NCBI RefSeq assembly: GCF_047501465.1
Contig: NZ_JAZDRL010000002.1
Coordinates: 186,001-250,000 of the forward strand
Direction: 5' to 3'
Length of the DNA stretch: 64,000 nt
Source: Pseudochelatococcus sp047501465
Lineage (GTDB): Bacteria; Pseudomonadota; Alphaproteobacteria; Rhizobiales; Beijerinckiaceae
Below, in pieces: positions 55,481 through 64,000 of this stretch. Every line of letters begins with the position of its first letter. Position 1 is the stretch's first letter. The translations under genes were made by a program, and so were the position numbers. The notes under the pieces are model-generated. The model was not told the DNA's origin and did no database searches. It saw only the letters and a program-made list of their open reading frames with translations.

Positions 55481-56656
55481 TCAAATTTTGATTGCGTCAC
55501 TAGACGCCGAACCATCTTTATATACCCGTTGGTAGCGATGGCCGAGCGAGGTTAAAATTTCATATCCAATGGTGTGCGCAGCGATGGCCACATCATCAAC
55601 GGTTTGATGCGGGCCGATCAGCTCTATTGGTGTGCCAGAATGGATAAGCCCATCCGGCACAGCAGAGATATCTACCGACATGCTATCCATCGATACGCGG
55701 CCTAATATTGGCAGCTGATACCCCTCACACCAGCCGCTGCCACGCCCACTTTGGCTACGCAACCAGCCATCGGCATAGCCAACTGCAAGCGTGGCAACAC
55801 GCGTAGGCCCTGAAGCGGTAAATGAGTAGCCATAGCCGATATGCGCGTCTGCCATAATTTCGCGCGTCTGCACAACACGGGTGAAAAGCCGCACCACGCT
55901 ATGCATGGGGTTTTTACTATCCGGCTGTGAATTGACGCCATACAGAGCAACACCGGGACGCACGATATCAAAATGATAATCCGCACCCAGGAAGATGCCC
56001 GCTGAATTGGCAAATGAATACCCCGCCCTCGCAAGCGCTGGATGCTTCAGCATAAGAGTCCGCGTCTGCTCAAAATTGGCGAGTTGCTCGCTATTGGCAG
56101 GGTGGGATGGCTCATCAGCACAGGCAAGATGGCTCATGATGAAGCGTACATCCAGCCCGACAAAGGCCCCCACATCCCCCACAAGCTCCGCAACCTCAGC
56201 GGGGGTAAGCCCGAGACGTGACATGCCGGTATCGATTTGGAGAACAGCCGGCAGCGGGCGCGCCAATCTCTGCGCCTCTTCTCGCCATGCATTGACCTGA
56301 TCGCACGAATTCAGCACGGGCACGATTGCCGCCTGCGCGCAGGCGCGCACAGCTTCGCGCGTTATCCCATTCAGTACATAAAGCGTCGCATCTGGCGGCA
56401 GCACAGGTTGAAGGGCAAAAGCCTCATCGATATGTGCCACAAAGAAATCGCGGCACCCTTCAGCAAGCAGCGCAGGCGCTACATGTAGCGCGCCCAAGCC
56501 ATAGGCATCAGCCTTGACAACACCACCACAACGGGCACCTGCAAGACGCGACTGGAGCAAACGATAATTCGCGCGGATTGCACCAAGATCAATCTCAAGA
56601 AGCCCGGAGGAAGGCGTTTCCATTGGCTGCCCGGCAATTTCAGAAAAGGAAGTCAT
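55481..56656 (-). CDS. alr: Alanine racemase
   Basis: PLP enzyme that interconverts L- and D-alanine. The PLP lysine lies in VVKADAYGLGA and the second catalytic base tyrosine probably in GYGYSF; ARVSMDS-like GRVSMDSMSVDI and FVAHIDEAFAL complete the family pattern. The 391-residue length is usual. Being directly upstream of dadA, this is probably the catabolic copy (DadX role), which can also supply D-alanine for the wall if no other alr exists. ATG 56656 lacks a strong ribosome site; ATG 56623 is an alternative. Confidence 0.95.
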   Translation of the reverse strand: MTSFSEIAGQPMETPSSGLLEIDLGAIRANYRLLQSRLAGARCGGVVKADAYGLGALHVAPALLAEGCRDFFVAHIDEAFALQPVLPPDATLYVLNGITREAVRACAQAAIVPVLNSCDQVNAWREEAQRLARPLPAVLQIDTGMSRLGLTPAEVAELVGDVGAFVGLDVRFIMSHLACADEPSHPANSEQLANFEQTRTLMLKHPALARAGYSFANSAGIFLGADYHFDIVRPGVALYGVNSQPDSKNPMHSVVRLFTRVVQTREIMADAHIGYGYSFTASGPTRVATLAVGYADGWLRSQSGRGSGWCEGYQLPILGRVSMDSMSVDISAVPDGLIHSGTPIELIGPHQTVDDVAIAAHTIGYEILTSLGHRYQRVYKDGSASSDAIKI

Positions 56657-56833
56657 CGTTGATACTGCTGATGAAACGAAGTCATAATCAAGAAGTGTAG
56701 CTATACTGCACGTTGCCCGGCTTTCAGCAGAACATTTGCAGTTACAGCCGACTCGCGTACAAGCTACGGTACACGCAAACGCCTACAAAGGCCCGCATAT
56801 TGTCTCCTATAGCGTGAAATTATCGCGGTAACG

Positions 56834-58360
56834 TCAATGGCCGTCGAGGAAAAGCTGATACGCTGGATTCTGCGTCTCTTCCCAGAAGGGATAGCCGAGT
56901 TTATCGAGATAGCCCTCAAATGTGGCGCGATCGCTTTCACTCACCTGAATACCAGCAAGAACGCGGGCAAAATCGGTGCCGTGATTGCGGTAATGGAACA
57001 TCGAAATATTCCAGTCAGACCGCAGCACTTCCAGAAAGCGCAGCAATGCACCCGGTCGCTCGGGAAACTCGAAGCGATAGACCAGCTCATTCTCAACGGA
57101 AGCAGCGCGCCCACCTACCATATGGCGTACATGTAGCTTGGCAAGCTCGTTATCGGACAGGTCGATGACAGGATAATCATGTTCCTGCAAGTGCGTGATT
57201 ATCTGCTTTTTTTCGCGCTCACCATCGGTTAGCTGCACGCCCACAAATATATGCGCCTGCGTGCCAGCCGCATATCGGTAGTTGAACTCCGTGATCTGCC
57301 GGCCACCCAGCAATCGGATAAACTGGCGATAGCTGCCAGGCTGTTCAGGGATCGTCACAGCCAGCAGCGCCTCAGTACGCTCACCAATCTGCGCCCGCTC
57401 AGCGACATGTTGCAGCCGATCAAAATTGAGATTAGCACCGGAATTGATTGCAATCAGCGGCCCGTTTCCGCCAACTGACAGCTCGCGATAACGCTTCAAG
57501 CCCGCGAGCGCCAACGCGCCTGAAGGCTCTGCGACAGCGCGGGTATCATCAAAGATATCCTTGATTGCAGCACAGATTTCATCGCCCGACACCGTGATGA
57601 TGTCATCAAGAAGCTCACGACAGATATTGAAGGTCTCAACACCAGCCTGCGCCACCGCCACACCATCGGCGAACAGCCCGACATGCGGCAGCACAACGCG
57701 CTCGTTGGCCTCAATGGCCGCCTTCATACTCGCAGCATCATCCGGCTCCACACCGATAACCTTGACGCCTGGACGCAGGAATTTGATGTAGAGCGCGATA
57801 CCTGACGCCAATCCGCCGCCACCGATGGGCACAAATACTGCTTCCAGCGGTCCCGGATGCTGGCGCAGTAACTCCACACCAACCGTGCCTTGCCCGGCAA
57901 TTACATCGGGATCATCGTATGGGTGGACAAAAACAAGTCCCTGCTCTTTTTCGAGTATAGCGGCATGCTTGCGCGCATCATCAAATACATCGCCGTGCAG
58001 CACCACTTCACCGCCCAGATTGCGCACTGCCGCAACCTTGATGGCAGGCGTCGTACGCGGCATGACGATAACGGCCCGGATACCCAGCCGATTGGTCGAC
58101 AAGGCAACACCTTGCGCATGATTACCAGCGGATGCGCAAATAACACCACGCGAGCGCTCTTCAGGCGTGAGCTGGGCGATTTTGTTATAAGCGCCTCGCA
58201 GCTTGAATGAATAAACCGGCTGCAAATCTTCCCGCTTGAGGAAGACCGGCGTGCCAAGCCGTTGAGAAAGACGCTTCATTGGATCAAGCGGAGTTTCGAT
58301 GGCTACATCATAGACCGATGACGTCAGTATCCGCCGGATATAATTATGCTTGTCTGGCAT
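56834..58360 (-). CDS. ilvA: Threonine ammonia-lyase, biosynthetic (IlvA)
   Basis: Deaminates threonine to 2-oxobutanoate, the first step of isoleucine synthesis. The PLP lysine is in YSFKLRGAYNKI and the phosphate loop is GGGGLASGIA. Two C-terminal ACT-like regulatory domains follow (ERTEALLAVTIPEQPGSYRQF and YRFEFPERPGALLRFLEVL), which give feedback inhibition by isoleucine in this family. At 508 residues it is the long, biosynthetic form. It is separate from alr-dadA by ~180 bases on the same strand. Confidence 0.96.
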   Translation of the reverse strand: MPDKHNYIRRILTSSVYDVAIETPLDPMKRLSQRLGTPVFLKREDLQPVYSFKLRGAYNKIAQLTPEERSRGVICASAGNHAQGVALSTNRLGIRAVIVMPRTTPAIKVAAVRNLGGEVVLHGDVFDDARKHAAILEKEQGLVFVHPYDDPDVIAGQGTVGVELLRQHPGPLEAVFVPIGGGGLASGIALYIKFLRPGVKVIGVEPDDAASMKAAIEANERVVLPHVGLFADGVAVAQAGVETFNICRELLDDIITVSGDEICAAIKDIFDDTRAVAEPSGALALAGLKRYRELSVGGNGPLIAINSGANLNFDRLQHVAERAQIGERTEALLAVTIPEQPGSYRQFIRLLGGRQITEFNYRYAAGTQAHIFVGVQLTDGEREKKQIITHLQEHDYPVIDLSDNELAKLHVRHMVGGRAASVENELVYRFEFPERPGALLRFLEVLRSDWNISMFHYRNHGTDFARVLAGIQVSESDRATFEGYLDKLGYPFWEETQNPAYQLFLDGH

Positions 58361-58600
58361 CGCTCGCCTACGCCTGTGCTGAACCCAAAACCACTACCCA
58401 CGATGTGAATAATCGACTCGTGACCAATAGCGTACCTTGGCCCTTCACGGAAGCCACTGTTATTGCAGGAGTAGCATCGCGTGAAGACATAGCACAAATA
58501 AGCACCCTGCCATTTGGCAAGAACACCTGCATTTAGTCGACAGGCCCACGATAGCAATGATATATTGAGGTTTGGCGCAATCCATAAACTGGAATGCAAA

Positions 58601-58930
58601 ATGACCGGCAGCGACACCTCCGGGCCACCCATACCCGATGACGTTATCGATATCGACGCAGTGCTGCATGCACTTGATCGCGATTTGGAACGCCGCCTCT
58701 CCATCGCCCAACGGCTGGAACCAATCCTGCGAGACATTGTCGCCTATTACGGTGTGCCAACCGACAACTGGCATTCTTTCGGCCTTATCTTCCAGTTGGG
58801 CAACAAGGATACTAGCCAAACCGGCTTGCAGGTTGGCGGCATGGCGCTTCGCGCCTCCGGCAGTAACGAGCTTCACAGAATGGCCACCAGCGCGCACGCG
58901 CCACACCGAAAGACAGATGCAAATAGGTAA
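58601..58930 (+). CDS. Hypothetical protein
   Basis: Not recognised. The plus-strand frame from ATG 58601 gives a soluble protein of about 109 residues with an acidic opening (PDDVIDIDAVLHALDRDLERR), a helix (RLSIAQRLEPILRDIVAYYG) and a C-terminal Ser/Gly/His-rich tail (SGSNELHRMATSAHAPHRK). An open frame on the opposite strand covers the same bases, but the plus-strand product has more natural composition, with the amphipathic helix pattern. No ribosome site stands out. It lies between ilvA and lemA. Confidence 0.45.
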   Translation: MTGSDTSGPPIPDDVIDIDAVLHALDRDLERRLSIAQRLEPILRDIVAYYGVPTDNWHSFGLIFQLGNKDTSQTGLQVGGMALRASGSNELHRMATSAHAPHRKTDANR

Positions 58931-59082
58931 AGCGTCGAGAGCACCTCATCAGCAAGATATTTAAATCGAATGCTTTTCTCGATGTATGCACCACTTAACA
59001 GGGCTTTGCGGCACACACTTCCTATGGCACACTCGCGCTCACAATCTGTTGCGTTACGTCATGTCCTGAGAGGAATTTTGTC

Positions 59083-59640
59083 ATGCTATGGGCCATTGTT
59101 GGCATAATCGTTGTTCTCGCCCTCTATGCAATCTTCACCTACAACGGCATGGTTGCATTGCGGCAGCGGGTCAATCAGGCTTTTGGCGACATTGATGTTC
59201 AGCTGAAGCAGCGTCATGACCTGGTTCCCAACCTTGTTGAGACAGTCAAAGGCTATGCCACGCACGAGCGTGAAACGCTTGATTCCGTAGTACAAGCCCG
59301 CCAGGTCGCCCTGAACGCACAAGGTACGGCAGGCCAGGCAGGCGCGGAACAGGCACTGACTGGCGCGCTGGGCCGTCTGATTGCATTGGCCGAATCCTAT
59401 CCCGATCTCAAGGCAAGCCAGAATTTTCAGCAGTTGCAGATCGACCTTTCAGATATCGAAAACAAGCTGGCTGCCGCCCGCCGCTTCTTCAATAATTCGG
59501 TGAGTGAATATAACGCGGCAATCGAGTCGTTCCCTGCGGCGCTTTTTGCGCGAAACTTCGGCTTCACGCACCGTGAATTCTTTGATGTCGGCGAGACTGC
59601 ACGTCAGCAACTCGATGCACCACCAGCCGTGAAGTTCTGA
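59083..59640 (+). CDS. lemA: LemA family protein
   Basis: LemA proteins have one N-terminal membrane helix and a four-helix bundle; function is not settled. Here the helix is AIVGIIVVLALYAIFTYN, followed by VNQAFGDIDVQLKQRHDLVPNLVETVKGYATHE, the family signature, and a C-terminal AARRFFNNSVSEYNAAIESFP. Length 185 is standard. GAGAGGA precedes the ATG by 7 bases. It is 16 bases upstream of the HtpX-like gene, an association seen in many bacteria. Confidence 0.94.
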   Translation: MLWAIVGIIVVLALYAIFTYNGMVALRQRVNQAFGDIDVQLKQRHDLVPNLVETVKGYATHERETLDSVVQARQVALNAQGTAGQAGAEQALTGALGRLIALAESYPDLKASQNFQQLQIDLSDIENKLAAARRFFNNSVSEYNAAIESFPAALFARNFGFTHREFFDVGETARQQLDAPPAVKF

Positions 59641-59656
59641 TCCGGCGGATAAGCAA

Positions 59657-60772
59657 ATGGCCGCGTTTGGGCTTTATACCCATATCAGGGCGAACCGCAT
59701 TCGCTCCATGTTTCTGATCGGCGGGCTTTTCCTGCTGGTCTACGTGCTTGTGTTTGCAGGCTCACTCGCTGGCGAGGCGCTGGCCGACAATGCGCCGTTC
59801 AACGTTCTTCTTCAACGAGCGCTCGTCAATATGATACCGGCGATTCCGGTGGCTACTCTGGTGGCACTCGCGTGGATCGCGATTGCTTACTTCTTTAACC
59901 GCCGCATCATCAGCGCTGTCACCGGATCGTATGACGTCACCCGCACCGAGGAACCTGCCCTCTACGCCTTGCTGGAGAACCTCTGCATCTCCCGTGGCCT
60001 CACCGTGCCGCGCCTTTCCATTATGGAAACTGATGCGCTAAACGCCTATGCATCCGGCATGAGCGAAGGCCAATATGCCGTCACTGTAACGCGCGGGCTG
60101 ATGGAAACGCTCTCGCGCGATGAGCTGGAAGCTGTGCTTGCCCATGAGCTGACACACATTCGCAACAAGGATGTGCAGCTGATGGTCACCGCTGTGATCA
60201 TCGCCGGCGTAATCTCGTTTTTTGGTGAGCTGATCTTCCGTTGGATGCAGTTCACACCGCGCAGATCTTCGCAATCATCCTCAAAAGACAAGGGCAACGG
60301 CGGCGCGGCGATTGCTTTTATGGTAGCGCTGGGGCTTGTCGTGCTGGCTTGGGTGCTATCAATTGTGATCCGCTTTTCGCTCTCACGCTCTCGCGAATAT
60401 CTGGCGGATGCAGGTGCGGTAGAGCTCACCAAAAATCCCGATGCCATGATTGGCGCATTGATGAAAATATCAGGCCATAGCGACCTGCCCTCTGCACCAT
60501 CATCGGTGATGGAAATGTGTGTCGATAATCCGCGTCATGGCTTTGCCAGTTTGCTTTCAACTCATCCTCCGATTGAAAAACGGATTGAAGCACTGGTGCG
60601 CCACGGTGGTGGGCGTGCCCCTACAACCTCCCCTCCATCAGCGCCCTTCAGCAACTCAGGACATGATGCACCGGTAGATGACACCGCTGGCACGAACCAA
60701 GTTGGTCCATGGGGCAGCGCTAATGCTGGCCCAACCAGCACGCAACCTGGGCGAAAAGGGCCTTGGGGCTAG
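59657..60772 (+). CDS. htpX: M48 family metalloprotease, HtpX-like
   Basis: Membrane zinc endoprotease involved in quality control of inner-membrane proteins. Two hydrophobic segments near the N-terminus (GGLFLLVYVLVFAGSL and IPVATLVALAWIAIAYFF) precede the catalytic motif HELTH (residues 163-167); further segments ISFFGELIFRW and GLVVLAWVLSIVIRFS follow. A glutamate after REYLAD is the likely third zinc ligand. The C-terminal ~50 residues are a Pro/Gly/Thr-rich tail ending GPWG, longer than in E. coli HtpX. Co-transcribed with lemA. Confidence 0.93.
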   Translation: MAAFGLYTHIRANRIRSMFLIGGLFLLVYVLVFAGSLAGEALADNAPFNVLLQRALVNMIPAIPVATLVALAWIAIAYFFNRRIISAVTGSYDVTRTEEPALYALLENLCISRGLTVPRLSIMETDALNAYASGMSEGQYAVTVTRGLMETLSRDELEAVLAHELTHIRNKDVQLMVTAVIIAGVISFFGELIFRWMQFTPRRSSQSSSKDKGNGGAAIAFMVALGLVVLAWVLSIVIRFSLSRSREYLADAGAVELTKNPDAMIGALMKISGHSDLPSAPSSVMEMCVDNPRHGFASLLSTHPPIEKRIEALVRHGGGRAPTTSPPSAPFSNSGHDAPVDDTAGTNQVGPWGSANAGPTSTQPGRKGPWG

Positions 60773-60844
60773 CTACAACATTGATAAAACAGATCATATA
60801 TTTAAATTAAGTAATTGATTTAACGCAGTATTATCTAAATTTTA

Positions 60845-61618
60845 TCATCCATTCAGATCTCGCAAGGCAGTACGATTGCTGAGATGCACACGGCGAGCAG
60901 ACAGCAGCGCGATAACGCCCATGCCCTCAAGCTGCGTGAAGGTGCGCGAAACTGTCTCGATTGTCAGCCCCAAATAGTCAGCCATATCCTGACGTGACAT
61001 TGGCAAATCAAGTATCATCCCACCGGGCTCCGCCGCGTTGGGCCGGCCGATGTGACTGGCAAATGAGAGTAGAAAACTGGCAACCCGTTCGGTTGCGCTG
61101 CGCCTCCCCAGCAACAGAATATGCTCGCGCGAGCGCTGTAATTCTCGCGCTGTCATATCCCATAAGACCGACGCCATACGCCCGCCTGCTTCTACCTGCA
61201 CGCGCAAGCTCCGCATTCGTATGGCCCGCACAGTGGAGCGCGCAATTGCTTCGGCACAATAAGTATAACGGCAGCCCATCTCCAGCCCAACAATGTCACC
61301 CGCCATGTAAAAGCCATCGATCTGTCGACGGCCATCATTGAGAAGTTTGCACGTGCGGATAACACCACTTTCAACCCGATAAATATTGTCGATGGGTTGA
61401 TCCTCGGCAAAAAGCTCGCTATTTCGCGACACAGTCAAAGAAATGCCAGTTTCGGTAAACAGCTGGGCAATCTGCGCTTCGGACGACCAATCGACGATCT
61501 TTTCAACACAAAGCGCCTGTTGCCCTTCCCCATGACCACGACCGGATCGCATATTGGGCAAAGATACAGAAAGGGGCTCAACGAAAGCGGGCTGGCGGAT
61601 TTGCAGGATACTTGACAT
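60845..61618 (-). CDS. Crp/Fnr family transcriptional regulator, FixK-like
   Basis: Cyclic-nucleotide-like sensor domain (EDQPIDNIYRVESGVIRTCKLL) joined by a dimerisation helix (SVLWDMTARELQRSREHILLLGRRSATERVASFLL region) to a helix-turn-helix (SRQDMADYLGLTIETVSRTFTQLEGMGVI). The E-x-x-SR recognition helix predicts an FNR/FixK-type TTGAT-N4-ATCAA target. The N-terminal four-cysteine cluster of Fnr is absent, so it cannot bind an iron-sulfur cluster the Fnr way; this fits FixK. AAGGAG precedes ATG 61618. It is divergent from fixLJ, whose FixJ would be expected to activate it. Confidence 0.88.
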   Translation of the reverse strand: MSSILQIRQPAFVEPLSVSLPNMRSGRGHGEGQQALCVEKIVDWSSEAQIAQLFTETGISLTVSRNSELFAEDQPIDNIYRVESGVIRTCKLLNDGRRQIDGFYMAGDIVGLEMGCRYTYCAEAIARSTVRAIRMRSLRVQVEAGGRMASVLWDMTARELQRSREHILLLGRRSATERVASFLLSFASHIGRPNAAEPGGMILDLPMSRQDMADYLGLTIETVSRTFTQLEGMGVIALLSARRVHLSNRTALRDLNG

Positions 61619-61699
61619 GTGTTCTCCTTCGTCGTCCCCATTAGTTGCCTGCTATGGGTGTATCCGCTATGGACGCCTTATGAAATTGGGTCGACTGCG

Positions 61700-61715
61700 T
61701 AAGGGAAATCCCGTA
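61700..61715. promoter_or_regulatory. Candidate FixJ-type site between fixK-like gene and fixL
   Basis: TAaGGGA-AA-TCCCgTA, an imperfect 16-bp palindrome, 82 bases upstream of the FixK-like gene and 75 upstream of fixL. Its minus-strand reading (GGGATTTCCCTTA) resembles the TTTCCC-containing FixJ sites I recall from rhizobial fixK promoters; this match is from memory. Confidence 0.4.
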
Positions 61716-61789
61716 ATACCAAAGCAGGGTATGGGGCATTTTCTGAGGCAAACACTGATTAAGGCCCCGCAAGGTTGCAGTGAAAACTG

Positions 61790-63409
61790 ATGAAAGATCA
61801 TGAATCTGCCCCCGATCAACAATTACTGTCACGCGATGTGATGGCAGATAAGGGCGATGCATCCGCTTGCCCATTTTCAAAGCATACACACCCCCTAAAA
61901 CAAGCCTCCCCACCACCTGACGCAACGGGTGCGTATCGCATCATCCGGTTTATTTTTACGTCATTGCGGGCTGTGATTGCAGTCGCTTTTGTCTCTGCAC
62001 TCGGCCTTGTGTTTCAGCTTGGCGATAAACCCATATTATTACTGCCAATGCTTTCTCTGGCAGTACTTGTGTCATGCGAACGTGGGTTTCGATCAGGTAT
62101 TGCAGCAACGATACTGACGCTTGTTGCAACATGGGGTTTGGGTCATCACGCGCAGGGCAACACCCAGGTTGATATTGCTGGTTCATTGGCCTTTGCGATA
62201 CTCGGCTTCAGCATGGCTTACTTCGGCGAGCGTTTACGCAACCACCGCCAGAACGCCACAATGGAAGCCGCCATCGCTACGCGTGATCTGATGGCCCGGG
62301 AAGCACACTTGCAATCGATCCTCGATACGGTACCGGATGCGATGGTAGTGATAGACCGAACCGCGCACATCCACTCCTTTTCCCGCGCGGCTGAACGGTT
62401 GTTCGGTTATAGCGCACAGGAAATGGTAGGGCTCAACGTCAACATCCTGATGCCTTCGCCTTACCGTGAAGATCATGACCGCTATATAGAGCGCTACCTG
62501 CAAACCGGCGAAAAGCGTATTATTGGCATTGGCCGTGTGGTTATGGGCAGGCGCAAGGATGGCTCCACATTCCCCATGCAGCTTTCCGTCGGCGAAACCA
62601 CAGCACCTGGTGAAACCTTCTTTACCGGCTTTATACGTGATCTGACAGAGCGGCAGATGACAGCCGCGCGCCTGCAGGATCTTCAGGCGGAGCTCGTGCA
62701 CATTTCGCGCCTCACGGCCATGGGCGAAATGGCTTCAACGCTTGCTCATGAGCTCAACCAGCCACTCACGGCTATCACCAATTATCTACGTGGCGTACGC
62801 AGGTTGCTTGACAACAACACCGATGCAAACACAGATCGCGCCCGAGAGGCGCTGGAGAAGGCATCAGATCAGGCGCTGCGGGCCGGCCAGATCATCCGAC
62901 GACTTCGTGAGTTTGTTGCGCGCGGCGAAAGCGAACGGCGCATTGAAAATCTGACAAAGATTATTGAAGAAGCCAGCGCTCTCGCCCTTGTGGGCGCACG
63001 TGAATATGGCGCACACATCACCTATGAGCTTGATTCGCATGCCATTTGGGTATTTGCGGACAAGGTGCAGATTCAACAGGTTCTAGTAAACCTTATACGC
63101 AATGCGCTTGAGGCTGTGCACCATGCACCTGTTCGTGAAATCATTATAGCAACTGCAGCACAGAATACCGGCAACATTGAAGTGAGCGTCACCGATACCG
63201 GGCCTGGCATTGCGCCAGAAGTTTCACAAAAGCTGTTTGAACCATTCATCACGACGAAACAAAATGGTATGGGCGTTGGACTGTCGATTTCCCGCACAAT
63301 CATTGAATCACATGGTGGACAGATCAGTGCTGAATCGCTGGACAAGGGCGGTACACGCTTTCGGTTTACACTGCGGATAGCACAAGGGGAGTTTTCTGAG
63401 GATGCGTAA
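61790..63409 (+). CDS. fixL: Oxygen sensor histidine kinase FixL
   Basis: Heme PAS kinase that autophosphorylates when oxygen is low. Residues ~50-145 hold about four membrane helices; a linker helix leads to a PAS domain (~175-285). The heme ligand candidate is His229 in PYREDHDRYIERY, and Arg249 in IIGIGRVV occupies the oxygen-signal position; RRKDGSTFPMQL and FFTGFIRDLTERQ complete the FixL pattern. The kinase has the phospho-acceptor His320 in TLAHELNQP and N/G boxes NLIRNALEA, DTGPGIAPE and GMGVGLSISR. ATG 61790 is preferred. fixJ overlaps its 3' end. Confidence 0.94.
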   Translation: MKDHESAPDQQLLSRDVMADKGDASACPFSKHTHPLKQASPPPDATGAYRIIRFIFTSLRAVIAVAFVSALGLVFQLGDKPILLLPMLSLAVLVSCERGFRSGIAATILTLVATWGLGHHAQGNTQVDIAGSLAFAILGFSMAYFGERLRNHRQNATMEAAIATRDLMAREAHLQSILDTVPDAMVVIDRTAHIHSFSRAAERLFGYSAQEMVGLNVNILMPSPYREDHDRYIERYLQTGEKRIIGIGRVVMGRRKDGSTFPMQLSVGETTAPGETFFTGFIRDLTERQMTAARLQDLQAELVHISRLTAMGEMASTLAHELNQPLTAITNYLRGVRRLLDNNTDANTDRAREALEKASDQALRAGQIIRRLREFVARGESERRIENLTKIIEEASALALVGAREYGAHITYELDSHAIWVFADKVQIQQVLVNLIRNALEAVHHAPVREIIIATAAQNTGNIEVSVTDTGPGIAPEVSQKLFEPFITTKQNGMGVGLSISRTIIESHGGQISAESLDKGGTRFRFTLRIAQGEFSEDA

Positions 63410-64000
63410 CGGACCAGTGCATGTCATCGACGACGATGAATCCGTTCGCGATTCCCTGGCATTTCTACTGGAAGGCATGAACCTGACGGTTCTCACTTAT
63501 CCTTCAGCCACTATGTTTCTTGAACAACGCCCCTGGGGCCTGGGCGGTTGCATCGTTTCCGATGTGCGTATGCCAGATATCACCGGCATTGACCTGCTGC
63601 GCATTCTTAAAGAGAGAGGCGTTACGCTACCAGTAATCATCATTACCGGCAATGCCGATGTGCCTCTGGCGGTTGAAGCCATGAAGGTTGGCGCGCAAGA
63701 TTTTCTGGAAAAACCATTCCATGATGAGGTGCTATTAGCCGCCATACAGACAGCATTAGGAGAAAGCGCGGGAGTACAGCGTCTAAGTACAGATGTCATC
63801 GATATCAATGAACGCCTGCAAACGCTTACCGGGCGAGAGCACGAAGTTCTTGGCTGCCTAGTAGATGGCCTTCCTAATAAAGGTATCGCCATAAAACTTG
63901 GCATCAGCCCCCGTACCGTAGAAGTGCACCGCGCACATCTTATGACCAAGATGAAAGCCGCCAGCCTGTCTCATCTTATTCGAATGGTATTGTTAACAGA
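63402..64000 (+). CDS. fixJ: Response regulator FixJ (3' end beyond window)
   Basis: Partner of FixL. The receiver domain has VHVIDDDESVRDSL, phospho-acceptor Asp54 in IVSDVRMPDITG and the lysine in LEKPFHDEV; the C-terminal LuxR-type domain has LTGREHEVLGCLVDGLPNKGIA and SPRTVEVHRAHLMTKM. The frame is open to the window end, with 199 codons seen of about 205 expected, so only the last few residues are missing. ATG 63402 overlaps the last 8 bases of fixL, implying translational coupling. Confidence 0.94.
   Translation, partial: MRNGPVHVIDDDESVRDSLAFLLEGMNLTVLTYPSATMFLEQRPWGLGGCIVSDVRMPDITGIDLLRILKERGVTLPVIIITGNADVPLAVEAMKVGAQDFLEKPFHDEVLLAAIQTALGESAGVQRLSTDVIDINERLQTLTGREHEVLGCLVDGLPNKGIAIKLGISPRTVEVHRAHLMTKMKAASLSHLIRMVLLT

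Noticed and set aside
58460..58906. Minus-strand 148-codon frame antisense to the hypothetical gene
   Set aside because: Cysteine/histidine-rich, irregular composition; the plus strand is the better candidate.

Overview
The window looks like chromosome of an alphaproteobacterium, most probably of the order Hyphomicrobiales (Rhizobiales), with moderate GC. The evidence is a set of lineage markers: a circularly permuted two-piece tmRNA gene encoding the tag ANDNYAPVAQAA, alpha-type SspB, DUF1489 next to lipB, an Hsp20-DUF1150 pair, fumC-DUF4169-ribbon-helix-helix, a phasin, a DUF1612 protein of the rhizobial RHE_PE00001 type, and FixLJ with a FixK-like regulator. Genus cannot be read from the sequence. 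Almost everything is housekeeping. No tRNA, rRNA, CRISPR array, insertion sequence or prophage was found.

Layout. 0-8.4 kb: clpS-clpA (clpA cut by the left edge), phasin, D,D-carboxypeptidase with SPOR domain, J-domain membrane protein, small exported protein, then DUF1489, lipB and a SIRT5-like sirtuin. 8.4-10.7 kb: an accessory, AT-richer patch with a CesT-like type III secretion chaperone and a hydrophobic, glycine-rich effector candidate. This is the most unusual content. 10.7-16.7 kb: methionine/one-carbon operon (ArsR-methyltransferase regulator, metF, metH) with a perfect palindrome upstream. 16.9-22.9 kb: cation efflux, Hsp20/DUF1150, hydrolase, glycosyltransferase, infC (probable AUU start), sulfurtransferase. 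22.9-28 kb: amino-acid ABC importer without a local ATPase, DUF1612 protein, AzlCD exporter. 28-34 kb: ligA, recN, corA, tsaC. 34-43.5 kb: wrbA and a divergent LysR regulator sharing an 18-bp palindrome, SleB-type hydrolase, ppdK, glyS, glyQ. 43.7-49.7 kb: lepA, hflKC, thyA-folA. 49.9-54.2 kb: tmRNA, an orphan protein, sspB, fumC, DUF4169, RHH. 54.2-58.4 kb: alr-dadA and ilvA. 59-64 kb: lemA-htpX, FixK-like regulator, fixL and fixJ (cut by the right edge).

How the parts work together. tmRNA tags stalled nascent proteins, SspB delivers tagged proteins to ClpXP, and ClpS/ClpA handle N-end-rule substrates, so much of the regulated-proteolysis machinery is here, with HflKC and HtpX covering the membrane. 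ArsR-metF-metH forms a methionine-cycle unit. FixL/FixJ/FixK form an oxygen-responsive cascade. The chaperone/effector pair implies that the organism has a type III secretion system elsewhere in its genome and may interact with a eukaryotic host; that is an inference from two genes only.
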